This document shows positions 44,435 to 53,275 of a stretch of DNA of 64,000 nucleotides, piece by piece. Location of the stretch: NCBI RefSeq assembly GCF_002117935.1, contig NZ_BDJE01000047.1:62001-126000 (forward strand), read 5' to 3'. Each line of letters starts with the position of its first letter. The first letter of the stretch is position 1. The stretch is from Nocardioides sp. PD653-B2. Lineage in GTDB: Bacteria > Actinomycetota > Actinomycetes > Propionibacteriales > Nocardioidaceae. Both the position numbers and the translations under genes were made by a program. The notes beneath the pieces are model-generated. The model did not search any database. It had not been told where the DNA came from and saw nothing but the letters and a program-made list of their open reading frames with translations.

Positions 44435-46696
44435 GTGCCAGAGACCCGCATCGCCCATCTCGACACCGTCGCCGTCGCCGCCGAGGACTCCCAGCGAGAA
44501 CAGCCCTGGGCCGACCTCGGGCTGAAGGCCGACGAGTACGCCGAGATCCGCGAGATCCTCGGCCGCCGCCCGACCAGCTCGGAGCTGGCGATGTACTCCG
44601 TGATGTGGAGCGAGCACTGCTCCTACAAGAGCTCGAAGGTGCACCTCAAGCAGTTCTCCGAGATCCCCCAGGAGACGCCGATCGGCGCGATGCTGGCCGG
44701 CATCGGCGAGAATGCCGGCGTCATCGACATCGGCCAGGGCTACGCCGTCACGTTCAAGATCGAGTCCCACAACCACCCGTCGTACGTCGAGCCCTACCAG
44801 GGCGCCGCGACCGGGGTGGGCGGCATCGTCCGCGACATCCTCGCGATGGGCGCCCGGCCGGTGGCCGTGATGGACCCGCTGCGGTTCGGGCCGCTCGACG
44901 CCGACGACACCCACCGGGTGCTGCCCGGGATCGTGGCCGGCGTCGGCGGTTACGGCAACTGCCTGGGCCTGCCCAACATCGGCGGCGAAGCCGTCTTCGA
45001 CGCGACCTACCTCGGCAACCCGCTCGTCAACGCCCTCTGCGTCGGCGTGCTGCGCCACGAGGACCTCCACCTCGCCAAGGCGAGCGGCGCCGGCAACCAG
45101 GTGATCCTGTACGGCGCGCGCACCGGCGGCGACGGCATCGGCGGCGTCTCGGTGCTGGCCTCCGAGACGTTCGACGCGGACGGCCCGGCCAAGCGGCCGA
45201 GCGTGCAGGTCGGCGACCCCTTCATGGAGAAGCTGCTCATCGAGTGCACGCTCGAGATCTTCGCGGCCGGCCTGGTCGCCGGCATCCAGGACCTCGGCGG
45301 CGCCGGCCTCTCGTGTGCGACCTCCGAGCTCGCCTCCGCCGGCGACGGCGGCATGCACGTCGAGCTCGACCGGGTGCCGCTGCGTGACTCCACGCTCGCG
45401 CCCGAGGAGATCTTGATGAGCGAGTCGCAGGAGCGGATGATGGCGGTCGTCGAGCCCGACGACGTCGCGGCGTTCATGGCGATCTGCGCGAAGTGGGACG
45501 TCGAGGCCGTCGTGGTCGGCGAGGTGACCGACACCGGGCGCCTCCAGATCGACTGGCACGGCGAGCGCGTCGTCGACGTGCCGCCGCGCTCGGTGGCCCA
45601 CGACGGGCCGACGTACCACCGGCCCTTCGCGCGCCCGGACTGGCAGGACGACCTGCAGGCCGACGCCGCCGAGCGGCTGCCGCGCCCGTCGTCCGGCGAC
45701 GAGCTGCGCAAGACCCTGTTGACGCTCGTCGGCTCGCCGAACCTCTGCGACAAGTCCTGGATCACCGACCAGTACGACCGTTACGTCCGCGGCAACACCG
45801 TGCTGTCGCAGCCGTCCGACAGCGGGATGATCCGCGTCGACGCCGAGACCAACCTCGGGGTCGCGGTGTCGACCGACTGCAACGGCCGCTTCGCGCTGCT
45901 CGACCCGTACGCCGGCGCGCAGCTCGCGCTCGCGGAGTCCTACCGCAACGTGGCGACCGGCGGCGCGACCCCGCTCGCGATCTCCGACTGCCTCAACTTC
46001 GGGTCGCCGGAGGACCCGGGCGTGATGTGGCAGTTCGCCGAGGCCTGCCGCGGGCTCAAGGACGCCTGCGCCGAGCTCGGCATCCCGGTCACCGGCGGCA
46101 ACGTCAGCCTCTACAACCAGACCGGCGACACCCCGATCCTGCCGACGCCGGTCGTTGCGGTCCTCGGCGTGATCGAGGACGTCACCCGGCGCACGCCGTC
46201 GGCCTGGTCGGTCGGGGGCGAGCGCATCTTCCTGCTCGGCGAGACCCGCGAGGAGCTCTCCGGCTCGGAGTGGGCGCACGTCGTGCACGGGCACGTCGGC
46301 GGCCTGCCGCCGCAGGTCGACCTGGCCGCCGAGAAGACCCTGTCCGAGCTGCTCCGCGAGGCCGTCGGCCTGATCACCTCGGCCCACGACCTCTCCGACG
46401 GCGGCCTCGCCCAGGCGCTGGTCGAGGGCGCGCTGCGCCACGACGTCGGCGCCGCGGTGACCGTGCCGGGCGACGCGTTCCTGGGGCTCTTCAGCGAGTC
46501 GACCGCGCGGGTGCTGGTGACGGTGCCCGACGGTGCGGCCGAGCGACTGGTCGAGCTGGCGCGGCGGCACGGTGTCGTCATCACGCCGCTCGGCCTGACC
46601 GGCGGTGACGCGCTCGTGGTCGACGACCAGTTCGACGTACCCCTCGCCGAGCTCCGCGAGACCTGGACCGCCACCCTGCCGGCCGCGCTGGCCTGA
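44435..46696 (+). CDS. purL: FGAM synthase large subunit PurL (short form)
   Basis: This 753-residue enzyme turns FGAR into FGAM using ammonia from PurQ. It is the short PurL that needs separate PurS and PurQ, both of which are in the window. [37 protein letters not shown] split around 100, and [13 protein letters not shown] are family signatures. It lies 5 kb from purS-purQ, so the complex is encoded at two sites. Confidence 0.97.
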   Translation: MPETRIAHLDTVAVAAEDSQREQPWADLGLKADEYAEIREILGRRPTSSELAMYSVMWSEHCSYKSSKVHLKQFSEIPQETPIGAMLAGIGENAGVIDIGQGYAVTFKIESHNHPSYVEPYQGAATGVGGIVRDILAMGARPVAVMDPLRFGPLDADDTHRVLPGIVAGVGGYGNCLGLPNIGGEAVFDATYLGNPLVNALCVGVLRHEDLHLAKASGAGNQVILYGARTGGDGIGGVSVLASETFDADGPAKRPSVQVGDPFMEKLLIECTLEIFAAGLVAGIQDLGGAGLSCATSELASAGDGGMHVELDRVPLRDSTLAPEEILMSESQERMMAVVEPDDVAAFMAICAKWDVEAVVVGEVTDTGRLQIDWHGERVVDVPPRSVAHDGPTYHRPFARPDWQDDLQADAAERLPRPSSGDELRKTLLTLVGSPNLCDKSWITDQYDRYVRGNTVLSQPSDSGMIRVDAETNLGVAVSTDCNGRFALLDPYAGAQLALAESYRNVATGGATPLAISDCLNFGSPEDPGVMWQFAEACRGLKDACAELGIPVTGGNVSLYNQTGDTPILPTPVVAVLGVIEDVTRRTPSAWSVGGERIFLLGETREELSGSEWAHVVHGHVGGLPPQVDLAAEKTLSELLREAVGLITSAHDLSDGGLAQALVEGALRHDVGAAVTVPGDAFLGLFSESTARVLVTVPDGAAERLVELARRHGVVITPLGLTGGDALVVDDQFDVPLAELRETWTATLPAALA

Positions 46697-46765
46697 TCGG
46701 CACGGCTGGCCGAGAAGTGTGACGCTCGGGGCAGTCGATCCGGGGTTCCGCCACGAACCACCGGC

Positions 46766-47545
46766 GTGCACCGTCGTACCCTGCTGTCGCTGCCTGCCTT
46801 CGGCGGGCTCGCGGTCCTGACCGCCTGTGCCGGAGAGAAGGAGCGGTCGATGTCGAAGGCCACGACCGGGACCCGCAGGGTCGACTACGGCGACGACCCG
46901 GCGCAGTACGGCGAGCTGACGCTGCCGAGCGGCGACCCGCGCGGCCTCGCGATCGTCGTGCACGGTGGCTTCTGGAAGCCGGAGTACGGCATCGAGTACG
47001 CCCGGCCGCTGGTGCCGAGCCTGGTCGCTGCGGGTTGGGCGACCTGGGCGATCGAGTACCGCCGCGGCAGCGGTGCCGCGGACACGTTGGCCGACGTGAG
47101 GGCGGCGATCGCGGCGGCGCCGGTCGAGGCCGAGACCGTCGTCGGGATCGGCCACTCCGCCGGCGGCCACCTCGTCACCTGGGCGGCCTCGGGCGGAGGG
47201 CTCACCCACGTCGTCTCGCAGGCCGGGGTGCTGGACCTGACCGCGGCGTACGACGAGGACCTGGGCGGTGGCGCCGTCGAGGCGTTCCTCGGCCACCCGC
47301 CCGGGCCGACCGACGCCGACGTCGACCCGATCCGCCTGGTGCCGCTCGACGTCCCGGTCTGGTGCATCCACGGGGCCGACGACGACAACGTGCCGATCAG
47401 CCAGTCCCGGTCCTACGTGGCGGCGGCCCGCGCGGCGGGTGCGGAGGCCGACCTGGTCGAGATCGAGGGCGACCACTTCACCCTCGTCGATCCCGACTCC
47501 GACGCCTGGGCGACGACGCTCGCCCACCTCGCGACCCTCGCCTGA
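46766..47545 (+). CDS. Alpha/beta hydrolase, probable lipoprotein esterase
   Basis: This 259-residue esterase has the oxyanion motif VVHGGFW, the nucleophile in GIGHSAGGHL, and a catalytic Asp (GADDDN) and His (GDHFTL) near the C-terminus. The N-terminus has RR followed by a hydrophobic run and a lipobox-like LTAC, so it is probably exported and lipid-anchored. It resembles kynurenine formamidase-like or carboxylesterase families; the substrate is unknown. Confidence 0.8.
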   Translation: MHRRTLLSLPAFGGLAVLTACAGEKERSMSKATTGTRRVDYGDDPAQYGELTLPSGDPRGLAIVVHGGFWKPEYGIEYARPLVPSLVAAGWATWAIEYRRGSGAADTLADVRAAIAAAPVEAETVVGIGHSAGGHLVTWAASGGGLTHVVSQAGVLDLTAAYDEDLGGGAVEAFLGHPPGPTDADVDPIRLVPLDVPVWCIHGADDDNVPISQSRSYVAAARAAGAEADLVEIEGDHFTLVDPDSDAWATTLAHLATLA

Positions 47546-47551
47546 CGGTGG

Positions 47552-48160
47552 CTACGACCGAGCGACCCGCTCCGCCAGCCGGACCGCGGCGTGCAGCACC
47601 AGGTCGGCCATCTCGGGGTCGGTGACGGCCTCCTCGGGTGCGCGGCCGAGGGTGAGAGCGGCCGGCTGCGTCAGCCAGGCCCAGGCGCGCCAGGGATCCA
47701 TTCTCGCGGCGAGCAGCGGCTCCAGCAGTGGTGCTATCCCGGCGCGGACCTCGCCCTCGCCCGTCAGCTGGAAGCCGGGGACCACGACGCGCTCCTCGAC
47801 CGGCACGACCAGCAGCCGGTGGGTCTGGGCGGCCTTGTGCACGGCGAACCGGGTCGCGTCGACCGACGTGCCGCGCAGCTCGCCGAGCGTCGCGTAGGTG
47901 AACCACGGCGTGGCGAGCAGGGCCGTGCGCAGCCGCGCCTGCCGGGCGATCAGGACCAGGCCGACCGGGACGGCGTGCTCGGGCTCGCTGCCGTCGCTGC
48001 GCAGCAGCCGCTCGAGCTCGGCGACCCGGTCGGGCGCGGACCAGACGGCCCGGCCCTCCGCGTCGCGGGTGAAGGTCGGTAGCCCGGCGTCGGCCAGGTG
48101 GTCGGCCAGGCCGAGGTCCTCGAGCCAGGCCGCGAGCCGGTCGCCGTCAGCAGCACTCAC
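47552..48160 (-). CDS. MbcA/ParS-type toxin-binding domain protein (orphan antitoxin-like)
   Basis: This protein of about 202 residues ends in DPWRAWAWLTQPAALTLGRAPEEAV, resembling the DUF2384 (Xre/MbcA/ParS) toxin-binding domain. The first 130 residues are not recognised. In toxin-antitoxin pairs this domain binds a RES or Fic toxin, but no such gene is adjacent. GTG 48160 is chosen; GTG 48178 is in frame. It lies 22 bp after the XRE-cupin gene on the same strand. Confidence 0.55.
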   Translation of the reverse strand: MSAADGDRLAAWLEDLGLADHLADAGLPTFTRDAEGRAVWSAPDRVAELERLLRSDGSEPEHAVPVGLVLIARQARLRTALLATPWFTYATLGELRGTSVDATRFAVHKAAQTHRLLVVPVEERVVVPGFQLTGEGEVRAGIAPLLEPLLAARMDPWRAWAWLTQPAALTLGRAPEEAVTDPEMADLVLHAAVRLAERVARS

Positions 48161-48182
48161 GACCTCAGCCTCTCGCACCGCC

Positions 48183-48737
48183 TCAGCGCACGTGCATCCG
48201 CTCCCCCTGGGGCCCGAAGAGCGCGAGCGCCTCCGTCGGCTGCGGCCCGGGGTTGCCGACCCAGTGCGGGGTGCGGGTGTCGAACTCGACCGCCTCGCCC
48301 GGCCCGATCGTCAGGTCGCGGTCGCCGAGGAGCAGCCGGATCCGCCCGGACAGGACGTAGAGCCACTCGTAGCCCTCGTGGGTCTGCTTCTCGGGGACCG
48401 CATCGGGCTCCGCCGGGAGCACCATCTTGAAGGCCTGCGGGCCGCCCGGACGCCGGGTCAGCGGCAGGAACGTCCGGCCGTGGCGCACGACCGGCCGCAG
48501 CTGCACGCGCGGGTCGCCGGTCTCGGGCGCATCGACCAGCTCGTCGAGCGTGACCTGGTGGGCGCGCGCCAGCGGGAGCAGCTGCTCGAGGGTCGGCCGG
48601 CGCTGCCCGGACTCGAGCCGCGAGAGCGTGCTCACCGAGATGCCGGTCGTCGCGGAGAGGTCGGCCAGGGTGGCGCCGCGCTCCTGACGCAGCGCACGCA
48701 GCCGCGGTCCCACCCCGTCGAGCACGTCGTCACTCAT
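48183..48737 (-). CDS. XRE-cupin transcriptional regulator
   Basis: This 184-residue protein has an HTH (ATLADLSATTGISVSTLSRLESG, residues 22-45) and a C-terminal cupin domain with HEGYEWLYVLSGRIRLLLGD and FDTRTPHWVGNPG. Such proteins sense small molecules with the cupin. It diverges from a methyltransferase gene. TTGCC-N5-GGCAA (48747-48761) in the gap is a candidate operator. Confidence 0.9.
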   Translation of the reverse strand: MSDDVLDGVGPRLRALRQERGATLADLSATTGISVSTLSRLESGQRRPTLEQLLPLARAHQVTLDELVDAPETGDPRVQLRPVVRHGRTFLPLTRRPGGPQAFKMVLPAEPDAVPEKQTHEGYEWLYVLSGRIRLLLGDRDLTIGPGEAVEFDTRTPHWVGNPGPQPTEALALFGPQGERMHVR

Positions 48738-48746
48738 CGCCTCAGT

Positions 48747-48761
48747 TTGCCAGAACGGCAA
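48747..48761. promoter_or_regulatory. Candidate operator of the XRE-cupin regulator
   Basis: TTGCC and GGCAA are inverted arms with a 5-bp spacer, 10 bp upstream of the regulator's ATG and in front of the divergent methyltransferase. Confidence 0.5.
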
Positions 48762-48803
48762 CGGATGTTGTCGATCAGGCGATGGTGCCCGGAGACTCGT
48801 GGC

Positions 48804-49436
48804 ATGAGCCACGCAGAGATCACGCGGGAGATGTTCGAGCAGTCGTCGTGGGACGAGCGGTACGGCGGCGACGGGCACATCTGGAGCGGCCGGCCGAACG
48901 CCGTCCTGGCCCGCGAGGCGGCCGCGCTGACCCCCGGCCGGGCGGTCGACCTCGGCTGCGGCGAGGGGGGCGACGCGATCTGGTTGGCCGAGCGCGGCTG
49001 GCAGGTCACCGCTGCCGACTTCTCGGGAGCGGGGCTGGCCCGGGCGGCGGCCCACGGCGCCGAGCGGGGGGTCGCCGACCGGGTCGAGTGGCGGCAGGCC
49101 GACCTGCGCACCTGGCGGCCAGAAGGTGAGCAGTGGGACCTGGTCACGTCGCACTTCCTGCACCTGCTCGACGACGGCATGCTCGAGGCCACCCGGCAGA
49201 TGGCCGACGCGGTCGCGCCCGGCGGCACCCTCCTCGTGGTCGGACACCACCCGGACGACGCCCACACGGGTCTGCGGTGGTCGATGCCCGGCGTGCTCTT
49301 CGCGGCGGAGGAGCTCGCGCAGGCGGTCGACCCCGACCTGTTCGACGTGCACACCGAGGCCCGCGAGCGCCGCGAGACCCGTGACGGCGTGGAGCACGTC
49401 GTGACCGACGCCGTGCTGCTGGCCCGTCGGCGCTGA
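48804..49436 (+). CDS. Class I SAM-dependent methyltransferase
   Basis: This 210-residue protein has motif I VDLGCGEGGDAIWLAERG, motif post-I VTAADFSGAGL, and a GGTLLVVGHHPDD stretch. It resembles the small methyltransferases sometimes called TehB-like or thiopurine-type; the substrate is unknown. The divergent XRE-cupin regulator probably controls it. GTGGC/GCCAC arms flank the start codon. Confidence 0.87.
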   Translation: MSHAEITREMFEQSSWDERYGGDGHIWSGRPNAVLAREAAALTPGRAVDLGCGEGGDAIWLAERGWQVTAADFSGAGLARAAAHGAERGVADRVEWRQADLRTWRPEGEQWDLVTSHFLHLLDDGMLEATRQMADAVAPGGTLLVVGHHPDDAHTGLRWSMPGVLFAAEELAQAVDPDLFDVHTEARERRETRDGVEHVVTDAVLLARRR

Positions 49437-49478
49437 CCGCCTCCGTCGCGAGAGTCGAGCCGCCGGCCCGCCCGCTCT

Positions 49479-49553
49479 GCTGTAACGCGGTGTTAGGACT
49501 TCTATGAACCCGTTAGAAGGGGGTCACCAGAGGGTCTAACACCGCGTTACAGC
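49479..49553. repeat. 75-bp nested inverted repeat between convergent genes
   Basis: GCTGTAACGCGGTGTTAG (49479-49496) and its exact reverse complement (49536-49553) form perfect 18-bp arms. Inside are CTTCTA (49499-49504) and TAGAAG (49514-49519). It ends 2 bp before the stop codon of the MFS gene. A strong bidirectional terminator is the simple reading; a REP-like element is possible. Confidence 0.8.
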
Positions 49554-49555
49554 GG

Positions 49556-50821
49556 TTAGGCCGCGGCGGGGACCGGGCCGGCGGCGGGCTCCACGTGCCG
49601 CTCCCAGTCGGCCGGGCGGGGGACCGACCGGACCGAGCGGGAGAGGGTGGGGATCAGGGCGACGCCCGCCGTGAGGATCCCGAGTACGGCGATCGCCGGG
49701 CCGCCGCCGAGACCGGCGAGCAGCACGCCGGCGAGCACCGGGGCCAGTGGCATCGCCGACATCGACACGAACTGCGACGTCGACTGCACGCGCCCGATCA
49801 GCGCCGGCGGCGTGATCGCGAGCCGGTAGGAGCTCATCCCGGCGTTGCCGGCCGGGTTGAGCAGCATGCCGAGCGAGACCGCGGCGGCCACCACGGCCGG
49901 GGAGTTCCACACGACCATCGGCACCACCAGCGGCAGGAAGCTCCACGCGATCGTCACCGTCAGCCAGCCGGTCGGCATCCGCGCGATGAGCCACGGCGCG
50001 ACGATCGCGCCCAGGATCCCCGCCACCCCGGCCGCGGTCTCGACCAGCCCGATCTGCAGCGGGTCGAAGCCGCCCTCTATCAGGCGCAGCACGGCCACGA
50101 AGAACAGCGCGTTGATGGCGAGGTTGGTGAGCGCGCCCCAGATCGTCACGACCCGGAAGAAGGGCCGCGACGCGATGAACCGGATGCCCTCGGCCAGGTC
50201 CTGGCGCGGGCGCCGCCGCGGGCCGTCGACCTGCGGGGCGGCGAGGTCGGTGCGGACCCGCCCGAGCAGCAGCCACGAGGCCGCGAAGCTCGCCGCGTCG
50301 GCGGCGAACGGCAGCCAGCGCGTGACGGCGTACAGCACGCCCCCCAGGGGTGCGCCGATCAGTCCCGCGACGTGGAGGCGGGCCTGGTTCTGGCTCAGCG
50401 CGGTCGGCAGCTCGTCAGCCGGTACGACGGTCCGCACCGCCGAGATCTCGGCCGGGGCGAAGAGCCCGGCGCCGGCGCCGGTGAGCAGCGCGACGGCCAG
50501 CAGGTGGGGGACCGTCAGCGCGCCGGCGACGCCCGCGACGGCCAGCGAGCCGTAGAGCAGCACGCCGGTCCCGCTGGCGAACCGCATGATCCGGAGCCGG
50601 TCGACGCGGTCGGCGAGCACGCCCGCCGGGAGCAGGGTCGCCGCGAGCCCGAGCAGGTGCACCGCCTCGGCGAGCGCGGCGAGCAGGGCCGAACCGGTCA
50701 TCGCGAAGGTGATCAGCGGGAAGACGAACATGCTCACCCGGCTGCCGAGCTCGCTGATCGTCTGGCCGACCCAGAGCACGGTGAAGTCGTGGTTGCGGGC
50801 GAGGCTGCGGAAGCCGGTCAT
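49556..50821 (-). CDS. MFS transporter, MdtH/enterobactin-exporter-like
   Basis: This 421-residue, 12-helix transporter begins FRSLARNHDFTVLWVGQTISELGS, typical of the MFS group with macrolide or siderophore exporters, and has ADRVDRLRIMRFASG as the A-motif region. It diverges from an ArsR-type regulator across a near-perfect 22-bp palindrome and is probably induced by its substrate. Confidence 0.88.
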   Translation of the reverse strand: MTGFRSLARNHDFTVLWVGQTISELGSRVSMFVFPLITFAMTGSALLAALAEAVHLLGLAATLLPAGVLADRVDRLRIMRFASGTGVLLYGSLAVAGVAGALTVPHLLAVALLTGAGAGLFAPAEISAVRTVVPADELPTALSQNQARLHVAGLIGAPLGGVLYAVTRWLPFAADAASFAASWLLLGRVRTDLAAPQVDGPRRRPRQDLAEGIRFIASRPFFRVVTIWGALTNLAINALFFVAVLRLIEGGFDPLQIGLVETAAGVAGILGAIVAPWLIARMPTGWLTVTIAWSFLPLVVPMVVWNSPAVVAAAVSLGMLLNPAGNAGMSSYRLAITPPALIGRVQSTSQFVSMSAMPLAPVLAGVLLAGLGGGPAIAVLGILTAGVALIPTLSRSVRSVPRPADWERHVEPAAGPVPAAA

Positions 50822-50828
50822 ATCCGCA

Positions 50829-50850
50829 ACATAACGTGCGCACGTTGTGT
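50829..50850. promoter_or_regulatory. ArsR-type operator between MFS gene and regulator
   Basis: The core AACGTGCGCACGTT (50833-50846) is a perfect palindrome, and the flanks extend it to 22 bp with one mismatched pair. A degenerate copy with GCGTGCGCA follows at about 50862-50870, before the regulator's -10. Confidence 0.7.
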
Positions 50851-50878
50851 TGCGCAATGGAGCGTGCGCATTATTGGG

Positions 50879-50884
50879 TAGGAT
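50879..50884 (+). promoter_or_regulatory. Leaderless -10 of the ArsR-type gene
   Basis: TAGGAT lies 6 nt before the ATG at 50891. Confidence 0.45.
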
Positions 50885-50890
50885 GGCGAC

Positions 50891-51478
50891 ATGCCGTACA
50901 GCCATCAGGGCCAGCAGGTGCACGACCCCAAGATCCTGCGGGCGATCTCGCATCCGGTGCGCAACCGGATCCTGACCGAGCTCTCCGCGAGCGGGCCGAT
51001 GCGTGCGGCCGACATCGCGCGCGAGCTGGACCTCCCGGCCAACCAGGCGAGCTTCCATCTGCGCCAGCTGGCCAAGTACGGCCTCGTCGAGGAGGACCCC
51101 GAGGCCGCCCGCGACCGGCGCGACCGGGTCTGGCGGCCGACCTCCGAGCAGGGGCTGATGGTGCGCCTCGACGACATCGAGAAGACGCCCGGCGGCAAGA
51201 TGGCGGCCGCGGTGTTCCGGCAGAACGCCGCGGGCTGGGGCCACGCGGTCGTCGAGGCGGCCTACCACGGGCCGCGTCCGCCGGACACCCTGCGGACCAT
51301 CAGCGAGAACGCGCTCAAGCTCACCCAGGAGGAGGCCGGGCAGCTCGCGAAGGAGCTCGACGAGGTCGTCGCCGGCTGGCTCGCCCGGACCCGCGGCCGT
51401 GACCCGGAGCGGAGGACCTACCTGTACTTCTCGGTGCTCCAGCCCTATCCCGAGTCCCTGCACCGGGACCAGGACTGA
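50891..51478 (+). CDS. ArsR-like winged-helix regulator
   Basis: This 195-residue protein has an ArsR-type winged helix at 14-75 (ISHPVRNRILTELSASGPM, ADIARELDLPANQASFHLRQL), then a helical C-terminal half. It has no metal-binding cysteines. The divergent MFS gene is the likely target. Its stop overlaps the start of the next gene by one base (TGATG). Confidence 0.9.
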   Translation: MPYSHQGQQVHDPKILRAISHPVRNRILTELSASGPMRAADIARELDLPANQASFHLRQLAKYGLVEEDPEAARDRRDRVWRPTSEQGLMVRLDDIEKTPGGKMAAAVFRQNAAGWGHAVVEAAYHGPRPPDTLRTISENALKLTQEEAGQLAKELDEVVAGWLARTRGRDPERRTYLYFSVLQPYPESLHRDQD

Positions 51479-51837
51479 TGGCGGCACGGCTCCGCCCCGC
51501 CGACCCCGCCGAGGTGTCGGAGGCGCTGGCCCGTCTCGACACCGACGAGCCGGACCGGGCCGACCTGCGGCTGCTGACCAAGCACTACCTCGCGGTGCTC
51601 GAGGACCGAGCGCCCGGCCACTCGGTGGAGGTCCGGGTGCCGCCGTACGCCGCGGTCCAGGTCGTGCCCGGTGTCCGGCACACCCGCGGCACCCCGCCCG
51701 CCGTCATCGAGACGGACGCCGTCACCTGGATCGCTCTCGCCACCGGCACGCTCACCTGGCCCGAGGCCGAGGCCGCCGGCCGGGTCCGCGCCAGCGGCGA
51801 GCGAGCCGACCTCACGCCGTACCTCCCGCTCGGCTGA
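51478..51837 (+). CDS. Sterol carrier family protein
   Basis: This 119-residue protein resembles the actinobacterial bacterial-SCP orthologue family (SCP2-like fold), with SVEVRVPPYAAVQVV and DAVTWIALATGTLTWPEA. It may bind a lipid or acyl-CoA. In Streptomyces I recall this gene next to purF; here purF is 8 kb away. It is coupled to the ArsR-type gene by TGATG. Confidence 0.8.
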   Translation: MAARLRPADPAEVSEALARLDTDEPDRADLRLLTKHYLAVLEDRAPGHSVEVRVPPYAAVQVVPGVRHTRGTPPAVIETDAVTWIALATGTLTWPEAEAAGRVRASGERADLTPYLPLG

Positions 51838-51851
51838 CCGGGACGCGGGGA

Positions 51852-51857
51852 TAAGTT
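51852..51857 (+). promoter_or_regulatory. Leaderless -10 of the M20 peptidase gene
   Basis: TAAGTT lies 7 nt before the ATG at 51865. Confidence 0.4.
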
Positions 51858-51864
51858 GGCGGGC

Positions 51865-53202
51865 ATGACCGACGACATGCGCACCCAGGTCCAGGCCGTG
51901 CTCCCCGGGATCCGCCGGGACCTCGAGGACCTGGTCCGGATCCAGTCGGTCAGCGCCGATCCCGCCCGCCTCCAGGACGTGGAGCGCAGCGCGCAGCGGA
52001 CGGCCGAGCTCTTCGCAGCCGAGGGCGTCGACGTCGAGATCGTGCGTGCCTACGACGGCGCGCCGCCGGCGGTGATCGGGGAGAAGAAGGGCCCCGAGGG
52101 TGCGCCCACCGTGCTGCTCTACGCCCACCACGACGTGCAGCCCGAGAACGACCACGCCGACTGGGACTCCCCGCCGTGGGAGCCCACCGAGCGCGACGGT
52201 CGGCTCTACGGCCGCGGTGCCGCCGACGACAAGGCCGGCATCCTGGCCCACGTCGGCGCACTGCGGGTCTACGGCGACGACCTGCCGGTCACCGTGCGCC
52301 TCTTCATCGAGGGCGAGGAGGAGGTCGGCTCCGACACCCTGGTGGAGCTGCTGGGCAAGTACCAGGAGCGCCTGGAGGCCGACGTCATCGTGATCGCCGA
52401 CTCCGGCAACTGGGACATCGGGGTGCCGGCGCTGACCACCAGCCTGCGCGGCCTGGTCCGCGTCGACGTCGAGGTCCGCACGCTCACCCACGGCGTGCAC
52501 TCCGGCATGTGGGGCGGGCTGGTGCCCGACGCGCTGATGACGCTGAGCCGGGTGATCGCCTCCCTGCACGACGACGCCGGCGACGTCGCGATCGACGGCC
52601 TCCACAGCGGGCCGGCCGCCGACGTCGACTACCCCGAGGAGCGGCTGCGGGCCGAGTCCGGCGCCGCGCCCGGCATCGCGTGGATCGGCACCGGGTCGAC
52701 CGTCGAGCGGCTCTGGACCAAGCCGGCCCTGAGCATCACCGGCCTCGACGCCCCGAAGGTCGCCGGCGCCAGCAACACCCTGGTCCCGGCCGCCCAGGCC
52801 CGGATCTCCCTGCGCGTCGCGCCGGGCGACACCACGGAGAACGCCCTCGCCTGCCTGGTCCGCCACCTCGAGGCGCACGTGCCGTGGGGGGCCACACTCA
52901 CCCACACGGTCGTCGACACCGGCGAGGCCACGCGGATCGACGCGACCGGCCCGGCGTACGACGCCGCGCGCGCCGCGTTCGCCGAGGCCTGGGACGGCAC
53001 GGCCCCGATCGACATGGGTGTCGGAGGTTCGATCCCCTTCATCGCGGAGTTCCTCGAGGCGTTCCCCGACGCGAGCGTGCTGGTCACCGGCGTCGAGGAC
53101 CCCGACACCCGCGCGCACGGCGCGAACGAAGGCTTGCACCTCGCGGAGTTCGAGCGGGTCGTGCTGGCCGAGGCGCTGCTGCTGCGCAACCTCGCCCGGT
53201 AA
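51865..53202 (+). CDS. M20 family dipeptidase
   Basis: This 445-residue zinc peptidase has VLLYAHHDVQPEND with the first metal histidine and catalytic Asp, LYGRGAADDKAGILAHVGAL, FIEGEEEVGSD with the catalytic Glu, and a lid domain around 200-310. It resembles bacterial dipeptidases of the PepV/Cndp2-like group. It is cytoplasmic, with no signal. The ATG at 51865 is preferred to the TTG at 51856. Confidence 0.92.
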   Translation: MTDDMRTQVQAVLPGIRRDLEDLVRIQSVSADPARLQDVERSAQRTAELFAAEGVDVEIVRAYDGAPPAVIGEKKGPEGAPTVLLYAHHDVQPENDHADWDSPPWEPTERDGRLYGRGAADDKAGILAHVGALRVYGDDLPVTVRLFIEGEEEVGSDTLVELLGKYQERLEADVIVIADSGNWDIGVPALTTSLRGLVRVDVEVRTLTHGVHSGMWGGLVPDALMTLSRVIASLHDDAGDVAIDGLHSGPAADVDYPEERLRAESGAAPGIAWIGTGSTVERLWTKPALSITGLDAPKVAGASNTLVPAAQARISLRVAPGDTTENALACLVRHLEAHVPWGATLTHTVVDTGEATRIDATGPAYDAARAAFAEAWDGTAPIDMGVGGSIPFIAEFLEAFPDASVLVTGVEDPDTRAHGANEGLHLAEFERVVLAEALLLRNLAR

Positions 53203-53275
53203 CGCGGCCTTCCGGGCGCCGGCGAGCGTCGTCGAGACCCCTCGACCGGTATGGGTGCGGGGCTCTCGGGTGGCC

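Noticed and set aside
46700-46765. tRNA-like GGGGTTCCGCC stretch after purL
   Set aside because: No acceptor stem, anticodon arm or CCA-adjacent pairing could be built around it.
41777-47527. 1916-residue open frame on the minus strand
   Set aside because: Only the first part (41777-43252) is a real MFS gene. The rest is an antisense shadow of tetR, purL and the esterase, with low-complexity Arg/Gly/Asp/Val composition typical of high-GC antisense frames.
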